DNA of 64,000 nt, taken from NCBI GenBank assembly GCA_965153355.1, contig OZ231127.1:57040001-57104000 (forward strand), in the 5' to 3' direction. The position numbers were made by a program, and so were the translations under genes. Below are positions 48,754 to 64,000 of the stretch, piece by piece. The stretch comes from Flaccisagitta enflata. Lineage: Eukaryota > Chaetognatha > Sagittoidea > Aphragmophora. Each line of letters begins with the position of its first letter. The first letter of the stretch is position 1. Under the pieces are notes generated by a model. It saw nothing but the letters and a program-made list of their open reading frames with translations, had not been told where the DNA came from and made no database searches.

Positions 48754-48810
48754 CTGAATAACACTTTCGCTGCTTTTTGCTGGACCAAAACCTTGACCCG
48801 ATGCATTTTT

Positions 48811-49003
48811 AGTCGCGTGCACGCGACTCTACACCCTGCTTTGTCCGTCGGCCGGTCGGTCGGTCTGTCAATCGGTCGCACTTTACTTTTTTCTTGATTT
48901 TTATTTTTGGACCTCACAGGTACTGCCCAAACGGTATAGTGACCTCAAATATGGCCCCTGCGCACCCGCACGCGACTTTGGTAGCCGTGTATCCGGCCTT
49001 GTT
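48811..49003 (+). repeat. Dispersed hairpin element, subfamily A, best palindrome
   Basis: Starts with the perfect 18-base palindrome AGTCGCGTGCACGCGACT and ends CGCACGCGACTTTGG then GTATCCGGCCTTGTT. Confidence 0.88.
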
Positions 49004-49359
49004 CTCACAAGGAAATTGATCTCACAAATACCGTCTATCAAATGATTTTTCAACAAATAAGCTTCCATGTATTAAAAAAAAATTGCACCGCAGATTCCTG
49101 AGTTTCTCCAGAGACATCTTTCTGGCAAGATCAACAGAGATGAGTTGTTGTTGACTAATTAGTTTGTAGGATATAAGAAAAGAGAATGTGATATAAACGG
49201 CCAAAAAAGAAATTGGAACATGAAAAGCTAAAAAAAGAATTGCAATGCCGTGACAAAACTTCCATCATTTCCAGCATATAATCAGACTTACACACGCACA
49301 CATATGCACACAAAGGGGGCGTTTCTAGTCACAGACAATCGCGTTTTGAACCTGCCACT

Positions 49360-49495
49360 CGGTCGCTCGCTACATTCGTTCGCTCGCACCGCTCACTCCG
49401 CTCACTCGCTCCACAGCGCTCCGCTTTGCTACGCTCGCTTCGCTCACTCGCTCCGTTCACGGGCACCGTCACTCACTTCACTCACTCCCTCGTGG
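49360..49495 (-). repeat. CGCTCACT-type degenerate repeat
   Basis: A GC-rich run of CGCTCACT/CGCTCGCT words, with the first part matching 1684-1775 on the other strand. Confidence 0.55.
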
Positions 49496-49759
49496 AACAG
49501 TTGAAATTCTTAAATATGTGTTCACGCTGTTATCGCGTTCCACGGGAACAAACGCGTTTTTCGTCTTCACTAGAAACACGCCCAAACTCAATGACACGTT
49601 GACCATTTAAGATTATCGTCATAGATGACACTGAACGTATCAAAATATGCAACAAAAGCATGATATGAGTGCGTGAATTGTGTGGTACGACAGGAGACCC
49701 GATGGTGTGCGCACGGAGGGCATTATGATTTCTATCTTCAATGATTTGGTAACACGACG

Positions 49760-59786
<10,027 letters not shown>

Positions 59787-61190
59787 TTTGATGACGACAA
59801 TGACGACGAGGTATCAAAGGAGAGATGAAGAAAAAGATGTTGACAAAGATGGTGATGATGTGTATGAAGAGGAAGCGACCTGTAAAGCGTCGACCTAAAA
59901 CAATTGAAATTGTCCTCGGTAAAGACGCAAATAATTGGATAATGGAGATTTTGTTTTTCTCAAAAAGTCGTTGTTAAAAAAAGAAAGTGGCGGTAAATAG
60001 AAACGATGATAATGGAAAAAGGGAAGAGAAATGGAAAGGAGAGGAGGCGTAAAAAGATGACTAGAGAACGTTGACTTTGATGTATCGACGGATCAGCGGT
60101 GCGCGGTCCGTAGGTGGGTAGACTCTGTTCGAAGAGCCGTCATCTTACCGATGAAAAAATCCTTTTTGGCGTCATTTTAGTCCAAATCTGTTAAAAAAAG
60201 GTGGGCATGGGGAAGATAAATGAAAACTTTTTTCCGACGAGCATCAAATTTCGACCTTTTTATCAAAAACCAAGAGCACAAAAACGGGCAAGAGACGAGG
60301 AGGGGCGTTTAATCAAGACCACGGAGTCAGATGGGTCACAGGATAAGCAGTAAGTATGTGAAAAACAGAGGCCCCTGGGGGTTATGGTGTGATCGATTCA
60401 TGATTCAGGATAAAACAAAGGAAAGGCAAAGCAATGACTGCGGCACATTTTCTTTTCGCTCGTAGTTCTGGGAGTTATCTTCTGCTAATGACAGCTTCAC
60501 GTTCGATGGAGACGAGGCAATATGCCCACTTATTTGGCGTCATCATCGATCATGAATGTCAGATGCCGGACGATTCATTAACATCTTGTCATGTTGTTTG
60601 TCGGGCGTTTTTTTGTTGTTTTTGTTGTTGTGGTTGTTGTTGTGGTTGTTGTTGTTATAGTTGTTGTTGTTGTTGTTATTGTTATTGTTGTTTTTTTTAG
60701 TTATTATTATTGTTATTATTATTGTTATTGTTGTTACGTTGTAATTATCGTTTTCGTTCGTCATCGTCGTAAATAAGTAAATGTAAATCGTCATTATTTA
60801 TTTATTATTGTTGTTGTTGTTGTTGTATTATTTATTTTATTGTTGTTGTTGTTTTTTGTCATTTTTGTGGTTGTTGTTGTTATAGTTGTTGTCGTTGTCG
60901 TTGTCGTTGTCGTCGTCATCGTCGTCGTCGTCGTCGTTATTGTTGTTGTTGTTGTTGTTATTTATTGTTTGTTGCTATTGCTGTTGTTGTTATTGTTATT
61001 TTTTATTTATTTTGTTGTTATTTATTGTTGTTTAGTTGTTGTTTTGTTGTTGTTGTTGTTGTTATTGTCGTCTTTGTTGTTGTTCAGAGTACATGACGTA
61101 AGATAAGAGGATAATAGGAAAAATAAATGAAAATAAAGAAAGAGCAAACACAAGCAAAATGAATGAAAAGATAACGAGTTAATATGAAGA

Positions 61191-61430
61191 AACAAGGCTG
61201 ACGCCTATAAGTCGCGTGCAAGACCTACAAAATGACTCAGAATAACTTAGAATGACTTAGGATGACTTAGTATATTCTTAAATGACTTGAATGAATTAGG
61301 GAAATAAGATTTATTAAAAAAAGTAAAAGTGTGACGTACCAACAGACCGACCAACGAACCAACCGAACAAAGGACGGACGGACGGACGGATGAACAAAGC
61401 AGGGTGTATAGTCGCGTGCACGCGACTAAA
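61191..61430 (-). repeat. Dispersed hairpin element, subfamily A, reversed (copy 1 of the duplication)
   Basis: AACAAGGCTGACGCC and AAGTCGCGTGC at one end, AGTCGCGTGCACGCGACT at the other. Confidence 0.85.
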
Positions 61431-61689
61431 AATAAAGAGGGGCAGAAAACAATGAAAATCTCGACAATGATAGAAATAGAAAGGAATTAAGCGACGAGAA
61501 ATCCAAGAATTCAGAGGATGAAATATTTTGCCTTTGCGCCTTTCTTTGAAAAAAGTTAATATTCTTTTGCGTCAAGTCACTAGATGAAGTCGACTAGAAG
61601 AGGAAGTCAGAAGGAAGAAGAGAAAGAAGAAGAAGAAGAAGAAGAAGGTAGAAGAAGAAAGGTGAAGAGAAGAAGAAGAAGAAGAAGAA

Positions 61690-63076
61690 AAGAAAAAGAG
61701 AAGTAGAAGAAGACGCCGATGATGATGGCAGAGAAGGAGACGTTAAACCAGGAATGGTCGGATAAAAGGGTTGAGAGGAGGCCATAAACGATAAAGCCAT
61801 TTTGATGACGACAATGAGAGGAGGCCATAAACGATAAAGCCATTTTGATGACGACAATGACGACGAGATGAAGAAAAAGATGTTGACAAAGATGGTGATG
61901 ATGTGTATGAAGAGGAAGCGATTTTTAAAGCGTCGACCTAAAACAATTGAAATTGTCTTCGGTAAAGACGCAAATAATTGGAGAATGGAGATTTTGTTTT
62001 TTTCAAAAAGTCGTTGTTAAAAAAAGAAAGTGACGGTAAATAGAAACGATGATAATGGAAAAAGGGAAGAGAAATGGAAAGGAGAGGAGGCGTAAAAAGA
62101 TGACTAGAGAACGTTGACTTTGATGTATCGACGGATCAGCGGTGCGCGGTCCGTAGGTGGGTAGACTCTGTTCGAAGAGCCGTCATCTTACCGATGAAAA
62201 AATCCTTTTTGGCGTCATTTTAGTCCAAATCTGTTAAAAAAAGGTGGGCATGGGGAAGATAAATGAAAACTTTTTTCCGACGAGCATCAAATTTCGACCT
62301 TTTTATCAAAAACCAAGAGCACAAAAACGGGCAAGAGACGAGGAGGGGCGTTTAATCAAGACCACGGAGTCAGATGGGTCACAGGATAAGCAGTAAGTAT
62401 GTGAAAAACAGAGGCCCCTGGGGGTTATGGTGTGATCGATTCATGATTCAGGATAAAACAAAGGAAAGGCAAAGCAATGACTGCGGCACATTTTCTTTTC
62501 GCTCGTAGTTCTGGGAGTTATCTTCTGCTAATGACAGCTTCACGTTCGATGGAGACGAGGCAATATGCCCACTTATTTGGCGTCATCATCGATCATGAAT
62601 GTCAGATGCCGGACGATTCATTAACATCTTGTCATGTTGTTTGTCGGGCGTTTTTTTGTTGTTTTTGTTGTTGTGGTTGTTGTTGTGGTTGTTGTTGTTA
62701 TAGTTGTTGTTGTTGTTGTTGTTGTTATTATTATTGTTGTTGTTATTGTTGTTGTTATTGTTATTTTTTTATTGTTGTTGTTGTTGTTATTATTGTTATT
62801 ATTATTAATTTGTCATTGTCGTTTTTCGTTGTCGTAAAGTAAATGATCAATAATAAATTATTATTATTGTTATTGTTGTTTTATTGTTATTATTTGTTGT
62901 TGTTGTTGTTATTATTGTTATTATTGTTGTTGTTTTTGTCATTTATGTGGTTGTTGTTGTTATAGTTATTTATCGTTATGTTGTCGTTGTCAAGTAAATG
63001 CGTCGTCGTAAATGTAAATCGTTATTGTTATTTATTGTTATTATTTGTTGTTATTGTTATTTGTTGCTGTTATTGC

Positions 63077-63130
<54 letters not shown>

Positions 63131-63760
63131 AGTTGTTGTTGTTATTGTTGTTGTTGTTGTTGTTATTGTCGTCTTTGTTGTTGTTCAGAGTACATGACGT
63201 AAGATAAGAGGATAATAGGAAAAATAAATGAAAATAAAGAAAGAGCAAACACAAGCAAAATGAATGAAAAGATAACGAGTTAATATGAAGAAACAAGGCT
63301 GACGCCTATAAGTCGCGTGCGAGACCTACAAAATGACTCAGAATAACTTAGAATGACTTAGGATGACTTAGTATATTCTTAAATGACTTGAATGAATTAG
63401 GGAAATAAGATTTATTAAAAAAAGTAAAAGTGTGACGTACCAACAGACCGACCAACGAACCAACCGAACAAAGGACGGACGGACGGATGAACAAAGCAGG
63501 GTGTATAGTCGCGTGCACGCGACTAAAAATAAAGAGGGGCAGAAAACAATGAAAATCTCGACAATGATAGAAATAGAAAGGAATTAAGCGACGAGAAATC
63601 CGAGAATTGCAGAGGATGAAATATTTTGCCTTTGCGCCTTTCTTTGAAAAAGAGGATTTAATATTCTTTTGCGCTTCAAGTCACAGGGGACTAGAATGAA
63701 GTCGACAGGGAAGAAGAAGAAGAAGAAGAAGAAGAAGAAGAAGAAGAAGAAGAAGAAGAA
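61690..63760. repeat. Tandem duplication, copy 2
   Basis: Second copy of the 2-kb unit with few substitutions, so the event is recent. It repeats the start MALSFMASSQPF on the minus strand but soon leaves that frame. It also holds a nested 45-bp direct duplication (61768-61860, GAGGCCATAAACGATAAAGC). Confidence 0.9.
63291..63527 (-). repeat. Dispersed hairpin element, subfamily A, reversed (copy 2 of the duplication)
   Basis: Same element as 61191-61430, carried along by the 2-kb duplication; it has a slightly shorter GACG tract. Confidence 0.85.
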
Positions 63761-63956
63761 GAAGAATGAAGAATAAGAAGAATAGAAATGTAGAAGAAGG
63801 AAGAAGAGAAGAAGAAGGTAGAGGTGTGAAGAAGAAGAAGAAGATGAATGTGAAGAGAAAAGGAAGATGATGGAAGAAGATGAAGAAGATAATGATGAAT
63901 GAAGATAATAATATAATGATAGTAAATGTGAAAGATAATATGATGATGATGATTAA

Positions 63957-64000
<44 letters not shown>
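63713..64000. repeat. GAA then GAT repeats at the window end
   Basis: Purine-rich GAA run followed by GAT/GATAAT repeats that continue past the window edge. No gene seen. Confidence 0.9.

Noticed and set aside
60434-60700. Open frame starting MTAAHFLFARSSGSYLLLMT, repeated at 62477-62842
   Set aside because: It is preserved only because the DNA was recently duplicated. It runs into a GTT microsatellite and shows no domain.

Overview
This is a stretch of nuclear DNA from an invertebrate animal, most likely a protostome. The evidence is spliced genes with GT-AG introns, very many simple repeats, and an ERG-type potassium channel whose wording ([32 protein letters not shown]) is closer, from memory, to protostome ERG channels than to vertebrate ones. 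I cannot name the species. All calls come from reading the sequence by eye; no database search was run.

Region by region: (1) 3038-39277, plus strand: the 3' part of an ERG-type (KCNH / seizure) voltage-gated K+ channel gene. I place 34 coding exons, one of them in two alternative copies. Every splice phase agrees, and the joined exons give 1,433 residues before the stop. The N-terminal PAS domain is not seen and should lie upstream of the window. The exon for S4 and most of S5 occurs as two 190-nt copies (15131-15320 and 16755-16944), which can only be used one at a time. (2) 43570-44720: a tandem array with a unit of about 375 bp. (3) 44836-46872, minus strand: a two-exon RAG1-like (RAG1/Transib superfamily) gene. 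Its DDE-type core and zinc-binding residues can be read, but one catalytic aspartate seems to be missing. (4) 49760-56845, minus strand: a single-pass membrane protein gene with a signal peptide, three LDL-receptor class A repeats, a transmembrane helix and a cytoplasmic tail, in nine phase-consistent exons. (5) 56595-59786, minus strand: a 1,063-codon open frame full of Ser, Glu, Gln and His tracts, of uncertain status. (6) about 59640-63760: two copies of a unit of about 2 kb in tandem.

The non-coding DNA is dominated by microsatellites, several of which touch splice sites, by foldback/MITE-like elements, and by about 20 copies of short dispersed elements. Those elements start with a small hairpin and end with the inverted half of the same hairpin. 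The hairpin sequence differs between subfamilies but stays matched at the two ends. One copy sits inside another, and one lies in the RAG1-like intron.

The channel and the LDLa protein are both plasma-membrane proteins, but nothing in the sequence links them functionally. The RAG1-like gene lies between them, next to the satellite array, and no RAG2-like gene is visible beside it.
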